In this document: in pieces, positions 8,704-16,559 of the stretch
How positions within the stretch are numbered: the first letter of the stretch is position 1
Layout of the letters: each line of letters begins with the position of its first letter
Origin: Prolixibacteraceae bacterium
Lineage (GTDB): Bacteria > Bacteroidota > Bacteroidia > Bacteroidales > Prolixibacteraceae
Assembly: GCA_028377305.1 (NCBI GenBank)
Contig: JAONJW010000021.1
Coordinates: 1 to 41,483, forward strand
Length of the DNA stretch: 41,483 bases
Direction: 5' to 3'
Program-made: the position numbers and the translations under genes
The notes under the pieces: generated by a model
What the model saw: the letters and a program-made list of their open reading frames with translations, nothing else
Told to the model about the DNA's origin: nothing
Database searches by the model: none

Positions 8704-9375
8704 TCAATGTGAAATGTGATCTTCAAGACAAGGGGTCTCCTCTCTTCTCTGAGAGATATAAAACAAGCCTGTAGACAATAGGTAGATTCCCAGTATATAG
8801 CACTCTTGTATTGAAAAAAATGCACCATCATAATCAAAATAGAGCACAATGTGTATGAAATGTATGATCTTTGCAACTCCTTCACGTGTGATTAGGGCCA
8901 AGAGAAAGTATATTGCATCTCTTTTGGGAGTATTCTGCTGTGTGATCAATAGCGTTGCAAAATAGTAGCATAGGATTTTACCCAACTCAAAACCAAAGTA
9001 GTTCTCTAGAGCAAGTTGAAACCCGTTATCATGAAAAAGAAAAGGGAGCAGTGTTCCAAAGATAGAAGCCCCCCAAATCAACTTAAACGAATGCCGTTTT
9101 AATGATTCTGGGTATTTGGGTTTTAAAAGGGATAAGATTACAAAAAACACTAGAGCAAGATAATAGTCGATGAAATAGGTAAAACTAGAACTGTGTGTAA
9201 AATTATCTGGTGATGCAATCTTCGCAGGTAGTATATTTTTTTCTTGGATAGTTTGTAGAAGATGCTCAAAGAAAAATTTTGTCATTTCCGTTCCGAGAAT
9301 GATGGTAATCGAAAAAATAACTAAACGAGTTATCAGTGCTCTATGTTCTTTCATCATTTGGTGTGTGTAAGCCAC
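8704..9375 (-). CDS. Polytopic membrane protein, unknown
   Basis: This 223-aa protein has about five or six hydrophobic segments (roughly 16-34, 66-86, 98-116, 128-146, 152-168, 190-208) and a short charged tail. There is no motif I can assign. Methionines at 1, 7 and 8 make the exact start uncertain. It precedes the cysteine-rich secreted protein by 55 bp on the same strand, which suggests a two-gene unit of unknown role. Confidence 0.55.
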   Translation of the reverse strand: MAYTHQMMKEHRALITRLVIFSITIILGTEMTKFFFEHLLQTIQEKNILPAKIASPDNFTHSSSFTYFIDYYLALVFFVILSLLKPKYPESLKRHSFKLIWGASIFGTLLPFLFHDNGFQLALENYFGFELGKILCYYFATLLITQQNTPKRDAIYFLLALITREGVAKIIHFIHIVLYFDYDGAFFSIQECYILGIYLLSTGLFYISQRREETPCLEDHISH

Positions 9376-9783
9376 AAAGATATGTGGAATATTGGTTATT
9401 GTATTTTAGTTTAAGGCTGCCTTTATCAGAATCACTTTATCGATAATAGACAATTTTTATAAAGTTAATTAATTTAACAATAATATCACAGCGGCTTCAT
9501 AATAGAAAAACCATCAACGTCTGTTCATTAATCGAAACGATTTCTATTTTGATTGATGGTGAATAGAATGATTAGATATGCCGCAGTATTGTTTTGATGT
9601 AGAGACTCTTCAATTGGTCGTAATGTCTCGTATGAATCTTGTGAAGCAAAGTGTGATATATGTGATCGATAAGATATCTTTCGGTTTTTAGATCTTACAG
9701 AGTCATCTTAATCACTCATAATATTAAGTCATTTTACTCACTTTAACGCTCGGTTTCATCATAGATTCTCCCTGACCAAAGCC

Positions 9784-9924
9784 TGACTTAACCCTGCATT
9801 ATTCCGCCCTTTGTTCGCCTTTCAGTTGCCCTTTCTTCGCCAAAATCCGGCGTAGGGTGGAGGATGGGCGAACGAAGGGCAACTAGAGTACGGATTATTG
9901 CAGGGTTTGGTCAGGGTTAAGTCA
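9784..9924. repeat. Imperfect palindromic element, 141 bp, GC-richer than its surroundings
   Basis: TGACTTAACCCTG at 9784-9796 pairs perfectly with CAGGGTTAAGTCA at 9912-9924. Inside, CAtTAtTCCG on the left pairs with CGGATTATTG on the right, and AGTTGCCCTT-TTCGCC pairs with GGCGAACGAAGGGCAACT. The right arm holds an extra AGGGTTTGGTC between matching blocks; similar CCTGACCAAA lies just outside the left arm. Size and design fit a non-autonomous palindromic repeat of the REP or MITE type. No transposase is nearby. Confidence 0.7.
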
Positions 9925-10047
9925 GGGGTTGACCTCTATTAAACTATGACTTTCATGTGGACAAGGATAATTCAAAATCATAGAGGGCACTGTTGCATAT
10001 CCATAGTCTTTTCATAAAATATAGCAAGTGAATAATTTGTCTGTTTT

Positions 10048-10379
10048 CCCAAGGCACATTTCTATACAGTGCTATCGCGCAATATATTCATTTTACCTTG
10101 GGCTAAGTTCGTTTTCCCTTTCAGGGAAGGTTGCAAAATAAAAAGATCCGTGGTAACCGGTTAGATCCGTTTAATCTGTGGCTAAATTTTTCTTCGTTCC
10201 TTTGTGTCTTCGTGGTGTTTTTTTCTTCTTGTGTTTCCAGTATGCTCATAATGATGAAGAGGAGACGCGAGCATCGCGTCTTTACCAAGGTATGGGTTTC
10301 AAAAAAAAGATCTGTTTCATCAGTGTACTCTCCCTTGCATCACAACTGAATCTGAGAAAATCCGTCTAATCCGTGGCTA
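10048..10379. repeat. Mosaic of dispersed repeat words
   Basis: CCCAAGG (10048-10054) and CCTTGGG (10096-10102) form an inverted pair. Next come ATCCGTTTAATCTGTGGCTA (10165-10184) and TTTGTGTCTTCGTGGTG (10201-10217). A second near-copy of the first word, ATCCGTCTAATCCGTGGCTA, is at 10360-10379. I have the impression that such words recur in intergenic DNA of many environmental bacteria. Related words occur here at 16888 and 16976, and degraded ones at 1034 and 31600. The short open frames across this mosaic are not genes. Confidence 0.55.
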
Positions 10380-10462
10380 TATTATCTTCGCTTCAATCCA
10401 TCTTTCCCAATGTTATCACCATTTGATGATGATCTATTATGAAAGAAGCCAACAAGAGCTCT

Positions 10463-11632
10463 TTAAAAGAGCCCTTTTAAGGGATTTTGTTGAATGCCTA
10501 GGAGTGTTGGGTCAAAATCCAATTTATCTTTCAGTATGGAGGCGTAAACGGAGCGAAAATCGATCTGATATTTTAGATCTCCATGGTCTAAATCACTAAG
10601 GTTAGGGTTTTCTCCGATGATCTCCCCACGGTTATTCCCTCCGATGACCACGATAGGGCCAGCAGTACCGTGGTCCGTTCCAGAGCCATTCTCTTTGACT
10701 CTTCTTCCAAATTCAGAGAACAGTACGATAGTGGTATTTTCGATAAAACCATCTCTCTTTAGATCTTCATATAAGGCATATACTGCATCGTTGACCTCAT
10801 GTAGTTTCTTTTGATGTGCAGGAAGTTGGTTGCGATGGGTATCAAAACCACCAATAGAGGTGTAAAATACTTCAGTTTCTAGACTCGATTTTACCAGTTT
10901 AGAGATCCACTTCAGGTTATATCCTAAGGCTGTTGAGGGGTAGTCTCCTGTAGTATATCGACTCTTTTTTATTGCTTGGCTAATCTCTTTGCTTCCCTCT
11001 GTCGATGCATATGCTATTTTACGTACAAAATCCAGCTGGGGGTTATCGGATAGAACAAGTTTATTACCTCCCTGCATACTCTTGTCGAGACGGGTTAGAT
11101 CTTTAATGGTAATGTTATTAATCTGTTCGGATTTGAGTGCAAGGTTTTCTGTCTTGTCGATATTGATACCTGATATACCTTGGTCGCCATACTGATGATC
11201 TAGATATCTTCCCAGCCATCCATAGTTTAGATATTGGTTCGAATCCGATGCGGTTTGCCATATCTCTCGGCTTCTAAAATGAGAACGATTTGGGTTCGGA
11301 TAGCCTACATTTTGAATTAGGGATAGGTCCCCATTTTGCGAGATGTTCGCTAACGATTCGAGTGCGGGATGAAAGGCGATACCACCACTTGGGTTGATAA
11401 GCTCTTGTTTGGGAATAGCGATCGTCTTTCTATGCTGGTAGTACAGTGGGTTTTCATAAGGAATAAAGGTGTTCAACCCATCGTTTCCTCCATTGAGTTG
11501 AATAAAGATGATTTTATTATCGTTATGGATTCCACCTTTCTTGCGGGCTGTCGATGCTGAAAGTGCGGTAGGCATTATCACTGCACCACTGGTGGCAGAG
11601 GCCAAGAGTCGTAAAAATAGTCTTCTGTCCAT
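10463..11632 (-). CDS. DUF1501 family exported protein (sulfatase-like fold)
   Basis: The 389-aa protein opens with MDRRLFLRLLASATSGAVI, a twin-arginine-like signal, so Tat export is likely. The rest fits DUF1501: QLNGGNDGLNTFIPYENPLY near residue 46, a central GGFDTHRNQLPAHQKKL, and TIVLFSEFGRRVKENGSGTDHGTAGP, the conserved acid/histidine cluster that places the family near the alkaline-phosphatase/sulfatase superfamily. No substrate is known. It starts 2 bp after the DUF1800 stop, the usual arrangement of this pair across bacteria, and the two are surely co-transcribed. At 389 aa it is about the usual length. A GCTCTT-TAA-AAGAGC palindrome overlaps its stop codon and may help termination. 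Confidence 0.88.
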   Translation of the reverse strand: MDRRLFLRLLASATSGAVIMPTALSASTARKKGGIHNDNKIIFIQLNGGNDGLNTFIPYENPLYYQHRKTIAIPKQELINPSGGIAFHPALESLANISQNGDLSLIQNVGYPNPNRSHFRSREIWQTASDSNQYLNYGWLGRYLDHQYGDQGISGINIDKTENLALKSEQINNITIKDLTRLDKSMQGGNKLVLSDNPQLDFVRKIAYASTEGSKEISQAIKKSRYTTGDYPSTALGYNLKWISKLVKSSLETEVFYTSIGGFDTHRNQLPAHQKKLHEVNDAVYALYEDLKRDGFIENTTIVLFSEFGRRVKENGSGTDHGTAGPIVVIGGNNRGEIIGENPNLSDLDHGDLKYQIDFRSVYASILKDKLDFDPTLLGIQQNPLKGLF

Positions 11633-11634
11633 GA

Positions 11635-13071
11635 TTAAATAATTTGAAATTCTGCACTACGGGCTAAATATCGATATACATTCAATACGCTCTGGTTGGC
11701 ATTGCTTGCTTGGGCATTGAAGTCATACAGTAGAATATTGTCTAACTCTAACTGCATATTATCATCTACTTCGAACACCATCTTGTTGGTTAGATCCAAT
11801 ATAATCTCTTGGGTATTGGCTTGTTTGTTAAACTCTAGTTGAGGGGTAAACACCACATCAGTACCGTCGATTTTTTTTACCCTGTTTACGAGCCTTCTGG
11901 CCATGGGAGAGTTTTTCTCATATAAGACAAAATCAACTAGCTGTTGTCGATGTATGTATATTTGGGAGGTCAGCCAGTCTTTTCCCCCAATCCATCCTTT
12001 TACATTTGGTTGGTTATACAGATCCATGCTTTGTGTCATTAGAAACAGAGCCATAAAGGTGTAGTTGGGATTATTAATTTGCACGCCTTTGAGTAGCTGG
12101 ATCGTGAAAGTCAGAGGATCTTTGATCTGCGATCCAGCGGTTTGCTTTGTGTACTCCTTGGTAAACAGAATCTCGAAGAAAGGTTTTAACTCAAAGTGGT
12201 TTTGTCGGAGTATATCTCCATATTCTTGTACCAATGCTTCTGGTGGGTTGTCATAGATAAACCACTTTAATACCTTTCTTGTGATAAAATAGGTGGTGTT
12301 TGGTTGCTTAAATATGAGATCGATAACCTGGTCTAACTTGAAGTTCCCCGTTTCTCCAAAGATTGTTTTAGAGCTATTGTCTTCTTGATGCTTTCTGTAT
12401 TGTGCATGGTCTTTTCCATGATTCAAACCAGCCAATGACTTGGCCGTATTCTTGATGTCATCCTCTGTATAGTGGCCTTCACCTAGAGTGAATAGTTCGA
12501 GTAGTTCACGAGCTAAATTTTCGTTTAAATTCCCTCTCACATTCTTACTATTATCTAGGTATTTAATCATGGCATTGGTCTGGATCACCTGTTTTACCAG
12601 CTCCTTGTAGTTGCCCAAAGAATAATCATTAATGGTTTGGTAGTGTTGATAGATCCAGTAAGGCATTTTGACCTTTTGATAGGTGACTACAAAATGATTC
12701 TGCCAGAAAAGATTTAGTTTCTCTTGAATGGGATTCTTACTTTCGTAACACTGCTGTACAAGCCACGAACGCCACTGGATAGCAGTCATCGCGAGCTCCT
12801 TATTTAGTTCTTTGCGAGTCTTTCCTTTCTTGTGCTCTTTGAGTTCAGATAGTGTTTGGGGGCTGTTCGAGATAAACTGTGGTTCCCGAACCTCTGTATG
12901 AGCTCTTAGAGATCTTTTGAGATACTTGGAGAAACCTAAATCTTTAATCTTATCGGCTTCTACTGTAGAAAAGCCTAATCGAAGTGACCATAAGTTGTTT
13001 ATATCCATAGTGGAAAGTTTATATTCGTTAGACTCATATTTCTCCCTAAGGTTTAAAGCCAATTGAACCAT
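11635..13071 (-). CDS. DUF1800 family protein
   Basis: The 478-aa protein carries the DUF1800 signature ENLARELLELFTLGEGHYTE followed by DI-NTAKSLAGL near residues 188-215, and an early LNLFWQNHFVVTYQKV block (WxxHF). Family members are largely helical and almost always sit beside a DUF1501 gene, as here with a 2-bp gap. The pair is common in marine and polysaccharide-degrading bacteria, but its biochemical role is not settled. I see no signal peptide in this copy, while DUF1501 has a Tat-like one, so the DUF1800 partner could be exported by hitch-hiking or start elsewhere; both are inference. Confidence 0.88.
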   Translation of the reverse strand: MVQLALNLREKYESNEYKLSTMDINNLWSLRLGFSTVEADKIKDLGFSKYLKRSLRAHTEVREPQFISNSPQTLSELKEHKKGKTRKELNKELAMTAIQWRSWLVQQCYESKNPIQEKLNLFWQNHFVVTYQKVKMPYWIYQHYQTINDYSLGNYKELVKQVIQTNAMIKYLDNSKNVRGNLNENLARELLELFTLGEGHYTEDDIKNTAKSLAGLNHGKDHAQYRKHQEDNSSKTIFGETGNFKLDQVIDLIFKQPNTTYFITRKVLKWFIYDNPPEALVQEYGDILRQNHFELKPFFEILFTKEYTKQTAGSQIKDPLTFTIQLLKGVQINNPNYTFMALFLMTQSMDLYNQPNVKGWIGGKDWLTSQIYIHRQQLVDFVLYEKNSPMARRLVNRVKKIDGTDVVFTPQLEFNKQANTQEIILDLTNKMVFEVDDNMQLELDNILLYDFNAQASNANQSVLNVYRYLARSAEFQII

Positions 13072-13308
13072 GTGGGCATGATAAGACCTACCTTTAATGG
13101 GTAAAACAATACTTTTATCACTTTGTTTTGATCTATATCGACGTAAACCTACAGGTGCCGTTTATGTAATGAAAGAGGGAGATTTGGAAAAATATTTAAT
13201 GGGAAGAAGGTTCGTGATATGCTGATATACAGAGATTATCCAGTCTTAAGTTTTCGAATGTGCTGGATATATCGTCTCTTGATCCATCTATCGTGACAAG
13301 AATAGAGA

Positions 13309-13354
13309 GAAGCCATGGCTCTTTGCATTATAGATAGCAAAGAACTATGGCTTC
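13309..13354 (-). terminator. Strong hairpin between the RND fragment and DUF1800
   Basis: An 18-bp arm at 13309-13326 pairs at 16 of 18 positions with 13337-13354 (GAAGCCAT outermost, CTTTGC innermost). It lies just past the RND fragment in the reading direction of the ars operon, so it could end that transcript, but no T-run follows. The rest of 13072-13396 shows no gene. Confidence 0.4.
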
Positions 13355-13396
13355 ATGTCTACAATTAGGCTCTTATTCTCACCAGGTTATTTGCGA

Positions 13397-13756
13397 TTAG
13401 GATACGGTCCGCAAGGAGGCTTTTTTCGCTCCACCTTTCCCATATAGAATTACATATACCACTGGTATAAAAATAAATACTAGTAATAATCCAAAGATTA
13501 GTCCCCCGATAACTACAATCGCCATAGGTCGAAGAATCTCCGTTCCACCTCCCATCGCAAAAGCCAGTGGAAGTAGGCCAAACAAGCTATTGATATCGGT
13601 AATTAATATAGGTCTTAATCGTACAATAGCTGCTTCTTTAATGGCTTCTATCACTCCTTTCGATAGGTGGTTATTTTGTAGAGCATTGTTAAGAAATTGG
13701 CTTAATGTGAGCTTTGTTTCGATCTCTCTTTCTCTACTAAGACTAGGGCTAGGACC
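13397..13756 (-). pseudogene. C-terminal fragment of an RND efflux pump (AcrB/CusA type)
   Basis: About 119 codons remain from a pump of roughly 1000. GVIEAIKEAAIVRLRPIL, then GLLPLAFAMGGGTEILRPM and VVIGGLIFGLLLVFIFIPV, are the last transmembrane part of RND pumps: the R-x-RPI-T turn, G-LPLA, and the V-GGL-S/F-LL-PV helix. The frame is open back to the permease stop at 13757-13759 and happens to be in the same frame as that gene. The first ~15 residues (GPSPSLSREREIETKLTLSQ) no longer look like the family. Everything upstream of the last two or three helices is missing, so it cannot work as a pump. It marks a deletion joint directly behind the ars permease. Confidence 0.8.
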
Positions 13757-14881
13757 TTAAAGTATAAGGTTGAATAGATATCCCAAGGCAATAATAAACA
13801 GGGTGATAATACCAAAGAAGATTCCGATCAACTTCCATTTCATTACCTTCTTCAATAAGGTCGCCTCAGGTAAGGATAGTCCAACAACCGCCATCATAAA
13901 AGCCAAAGCTGTTCCGAGGGGTACACCCTTGGCAACAAATACCTGAATGACAGGAACAATCCCTGCGGCATTGGCATACATCGGTACTGCGAGAATCACC
14001 GCAAGTGGAACAGCATACCATTTATCTGCGGACAAATATTCGGTAAAGAAATTCTCTGGTACATAACCGTGCATGGCAGCACCAATTGCAATTCCAATGA
14101 TTATATATATCAGTACCTTTCTGACAATATCCCATCCGTCTCGGATTATAGAAGGTAGCCGCTCAGTGAATGGAGTCTTCTCTTCTTGCCACTCCTCATT
14201 CTCTTGAATGGCATTTTCTTGTATCTGGCGAACCCAATCGCTTAGATATTTATCTAGCTTAAGTTTCCCTAGAATGAACCCTCCTAACATCCCCATTACA
14301 ACTCCCGTACCTGCATAGAGGGCTGTCGCTTTGAATCCAAATAAACCTAAAAACATGGCCACTGCCACTTCATTGACTAGTGGAGAGGTAATTAAGTATG
14401 CAAAGGTTACCCCCAAGGGGATACCACCTTTAACAAATCCGATAAATAAAGGTATCGAAGAGCATGAACAGAAGGGGGTTACAGCTCCAAAAAACGAAGC
14501 GAAGAAATATTCTAGACCATACAGTTTCTTTGTCGTTAGATAAATTCTCAATCTATCAACAGGGAAATAAGCATTGATAACTCCCATTAAGCTACTAATC
14601 AAGAAAAGAAGAATTAGAATCTTTATGGTATCATAGAAAAAAAAATTGACAGCTGCTCCTAAATGAGATGCTGAATCTAGTGTCATTAATTCATAGGTGA
14701 ACGTATCTACCAATGAGGGTAAATAGTGATATAGGGTAACCAGTAGGCTCAACACCACCGTTGTTGATAAGATTAGTTTTAGACTCTTCGTTTTATCTTT
14801 TTTTAATTCATCAGAACTATTGATATCATAAGCAACTGTTTTGGTTGCATTTTTATGTGAGAGAAATTTAAATCTATCCAT
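13757..14881 (-). CDS. ArsP/YraQ-family permease (organoarsenical efflux type)
   Basis: The 374-aa protein has about nine membrane segments. GAVTPFCSCSSIPLFIGF near residue 135 and YLITSPLVNEVAVAM near 160 are the hallmarks of the permease family (UPF0718, YraQ, ArsP). ArsP members export trivalent organoarsenicals such as methyl- and aromatic arsenicals, and the C-S-C cysteines are thought to bind the metalloid. It is the last intact gene of the arsE-arsF-arsG unit, 48 bp after arsG. That gap holds its own GTTCGT-N6-ACGAAC palindrome 14 bp in front of the start codon, so it may also have independent control. The first ~30 residues are charged and cytoplasmic. The exact cargo is inferred from context. 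Confidence 0.85.
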   Translation of the reverse strand: MDRFKFLSHKNATKTVAYDINSSDELKKDKTKSLKLILSTTVVLSLLVTLYHYLPSLVDTFTYELMTLDSASHLGAAVNFFFYDTIKILILLFLISSLMGVINAYFPVDRLRIYLTTKKLYGLEYFFASFFGAVTPFCSCSSIPLFIGFVKGGIPLGVTFAYLITSPLVNEVAVAMFLGLFGFKATALYAGTGVVMGMLGGFILGKLKLDKYLSDWVRQIQENAIQENEEWQEEKTPFTERLPSIIRDGWDIVRKVLIYIIIGIAIGAAMHGYVPENFFTEYLSADKWYAVPLAVILAVPMYANAAGIVPVIQVFVAKGVPLGTALAFMMAVVGLSLPEATLLKKVMKWKLIGIFFGIITLFIIALGYLFNLIL

Positions 14882-14895
14882 TTCAATTTGAATTG

Positions 14896-14913
14896 GTTCG
14901 TTGATATACGAAC
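14896..14913 (-). promoter_or_regulatory. Operator-like palindrome 1 (before the permease)
   Basis: GTTCGTTGATATACGAAC has perfect 6-bp arms around a 6-bp spacer. It lies 14 bp before the permease start, inside the arsG-permease gap. The same arms recur at 16360 and 16513 upstream of arsE. This shared architecture suggests one repressor, most likely of the ArsR/SmtB family; the regulator gene itself is not in the window. Confidence 0.65.
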
Positions 14914-14929
14914 ATTGATGTGAAATTTT

Positions 14930-15628
14930 TTAAAAGAACATGGTGAATATATAGTATATCCCAATGGCAATAAATAATATAGCGACCCCCCTTCTGAACC
15001 AAAGCTCAAAGTTCTTTAGTTTGTTATAGACCCCACTAATGGAACCTACACTAAAGGCTATAAGCCATGCAAAGATCATGACAGGAATACCGGTTGCGAG
15101 GGCAAAGAAAAATGGGAGGTATAAGCCACTGACACTGCTAATGGTCATTGGTATTAACATGCCAAAATATAAGACCCCGCTATAAGGGCAAAATGCCAAA
15201 GCAAAAGCAACCCCTAATAAAAGAACACCCCAGAAACCACTATTCGACTTATTTGTCATCTTTTCTGTGATAGAACTGCCCCCGGGGATTTTGATTTTGA
15301 TGATGCCAAGCATAAATAAGCCGATAATTACCATTAGTGGTCCTATCAGTTTTTCTCCCCATTCTTGAAGTACTGCTGAAATGTCGAACTTGCTTGCACT
15401 AAAAAAGAAAAGCACACCAATGGAGGTGTATGAGATTGCTCGTCCAAGCGTATAGATTAATCCGTGGATGAACACTTTTCTTTTATTCTCAATATTCTTA
15501 CTGATAAATCCAATCGCAGTAATATTTGTTGCCAATGGACATGGACTAATCGCAGTCATTAGCCCCAATATAAATGCTGTGAGTATTGGGAAGTTTGTCG
15601 TTTCTAATATGTTTTGTAATACTTCCAT
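14930..15628 (-). CDS. arsG: ArsG-family aromatic arsenical efflux permease
   Basis: The 232-aa protein has six membrane segments and a CcdA/DsbD-like layout. AISPCPLATNITAIGFI sits near residue 27 and FALAFCPYSGVLYFGMLIP near 142, placing a Cys-Pro pair in each half. The family is named after ArsG of the Shewanella arsEFG cluster, where it exports aromatic aminoarsenicals formed after nitro-group reduction by ArsE/ArsF. Here it starts 3 bp after the arsF stop and is clearly co-transcribed with it. Because CcdA-type proteins also move electrons across the membrane by cysteine pairs, an additional redox role toward the periplasmic ArsF-like protein is possible (inference). Confidence 0.85.
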   Translation of the reverse strand: MEVLQNILETTNFPILTAFILGLMTAISPCPLATNITAIGFISKNIENKRKVFIHGLIYTLGRAISYTSIGVLFFFSASKFDISAVLQEWGEKLIGPLMVIIGLFMLGIIKIKIPGGSSITEKMTNKSNSGFWGVLLLGVAFALAFCPYSGVLYFGMLIPMTISSVSGLYLPFFFALATGIPVMIFAWLIAFSVGSISGVYNKLKNFELWFRRGVAILFIAIGIYYIFTMFF

Positions 15629-15631
15629 ATG

Positions 15632-16060
15632 TTAATTCATTGAGTCAATAGTACTCTTGATCTTAGCTTTGAGTTTCATAGGGTTTGTGCGTGCCGTCAT
15701 AAAAGCGTAGTTCGTTAGATTCACTTTCTTATCCCCTTTTACAAGGATTAGTGCTTGACCATGGATATTATATTTTTGCAATAAATATCTGTTCTTGTCA
15801 AGCTCCTTGTTAATGCATGAAAAACTGATTTTGTTATCATAATACTCTTTTAAGGCTCTCCTGGTTACCGATTCTACAGCCTCACATGTTGCGCAACGAT
15901 GGGTTGCATGAAAATAGAATGCTTTCACTTGTAGTTCAGAATTGTTTTTATTGCAACAACTTGTTTGTGTTGTATGGATAGCTCGAGATAAATCTTGAGC
16001 AGATAGTGAATAGATGCCCAATAAAAGGGTAAAATTCAATAGGCTAATAATCTTTTTCAT
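15632..16060 (-). CDS. arsF: ArsF-family nitroreductase subunit (exported thioredoxin-like)
   Basis: The 142-aa protein begins with a Sec signal (cleavage after LSAQ, about residue 22). The mature part has YFHATHRCATCEAVE, a CxxC in a thioredoxin-like fold, and later INKELDKNRYLLQKYNIHGQ and NLTNYAFMTARTNP, a conserved C-terminal signature of the ArsF family. A CC pair near residue 35 could bind metalloid or form a disulfide. In the Shewanella system ArsE and ArsF together reduce nitrophenyl arsenicals. The gene lies between arsE (22 bp) and arsG (3 bp). The signal peptide puts ArsF outside the cytoplasm whereas ArsE has none, so direct contact of the two would need a membrane link such as ArsG. 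Confidence 0.85.
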   Translation of the reverse strand: MKKIISLLNFTLLLGIYSLSAQDLSRAIHTTQTSCCNKNNSELQVKAFYFHATHRCATCEAVESVTRRALKEYYDNKISFSCINKELDKNRYLLQKYNIHGQALILVKGDKKVNLTNYAFMTARTNPMKLKAKIKSTIDSMN

Positions 16061-16082
16061 TTGTTGTTTATTGTGTATATAA

Positions 16083-16319
16083 TCAATGATTTGAAATCAA
16101 CTTGGCAATCTGATCTATCGAAAGAATCTTACCTGAGGCAACCACTTTTTCATTAATAACTAATGCAGGCATTGTCATTACTCCATAGTTCATTATTTTC
16201 ATGATGTCTGTTTCTTTGGTAATGATTGCCGCAGTTTCAGTTCTATCAACTGCTGCAATGACTGCTTTCTCTAATGCTTTGCATTTAGTACATCCTGTAC
16301 CTAATACCTTTATTTCCAT
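16083..16319 (-). CDS. arsE: Small thioredoxin-fold disulfide protein (ArsE / TM0996 type)
   Basis: The 78-aa protein consists of a single thioredoxin-like domain. GTGCTKCKALE (residues 7-17) gives the CxxC redox pair, and GVMTMPALVINEKVVASGK holds the cis-proline loop after TMP. There is no signal peptide, so it is cytoplasmic. Proteins of this TM0996/MTH895 group sit beside ArsP-type permeases in many genomes, and the ArsE subunit of arsEFG is of this kind. It is the first gene of the operon, preceded by a ~200-bp leader with a promoter and two operator-like palindromes. The arsE name rests on position next to arsF and arsG; the sequence alone would only say thioredoxin family. Confidence 0.8.
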   Translation of the reverse strand: MEIKVLGTGCTKCKALEKAVIAAVDRTETAAIITKETDIMKIMNYGVMTMPALVINEKVVASGKILSIDQIAKLISNH

Positions 16320-16359
16320 TTTTACCAGTTTTTTAAATTATTGTTATATTTAGTTCGTT

Positions 16360-16377
16360 ATTCGTAAAAATACGAAC
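16360..16377 (-). promoter_or_regulatory. Operator-like palindrome 2 (arsE leader)
   Basis: ATTCGTAAAAATACGAAC keeps the arms-plus-6-bp-spacer plan of the other two copies with one arm mismatch (A for G). It is 40 bp before the arsE start. A further GTTCGT half-site lies at 16353-16358, so a dimer could bind in two registers here. Confidence 0.6.
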
Positions 16378-16512
16378 TTCGAATGCATGTTATTACCCTT
16401 GCAGAGGTGAGATTGCTGAATTGATAATATTCAAATATCTTTATAACTAGGACCTTAAAGTCTTGTTGTCCTAGGACTATCTTAATCTCTTGCTAGTGTT
16501 AATTAGAATGTT

Positions 16513-16530
16513 GTTCGTTAAATGACGAAC
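16513..16530 (-). promoter_or_regulatory. Operator-like palindrome 3 (on the arsE promoter)
   Basis: GTTCGTTAAATGACGAAC has perfect 6-bp arms around a 6-bp spacer. Read on the minus strand it begins at the last base of the -7 box and covers the expected start point of transcription, an ideal place for a repressor. Confidence 0.7.
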
Positions 16531-16559
16531 AAATGTAATTGTTTTTTTGAGAATGCAAA
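16530..16559 (-). promoter_or_regulatory. Bacteroidota-type promoter of the ars operon
   Basis: On the minus strand TTTG (16559-16556) is followed after 18 bp by TACATTTG (16537-16530), a full match to the -7 consensus TAnnTTTG. Transcription should start near 16523, in the middle of palindrome 3, giving a leader of about 200 nt before arsE. Confidence 0.65.

Larger units (their letters stand above)
9376..10462. other. Gene-free repeat island, 1087 bp
   Basis: No coding gene is supported. From 9784 onward it contains a 141-bp inverted-repeat element and then a mosaic of dispersed words, listed separately. 9376-9783 shows nothing I can name. Confidence 0.6.

Noticed and set aside
10131..10369. 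Two overlapping frames of 72 and 63 codons
   Set aside because: They lie entirely in the repeat mosaic and encode low-complexity hydrophobic strings produced by TTTTCTTC-rich DNA.
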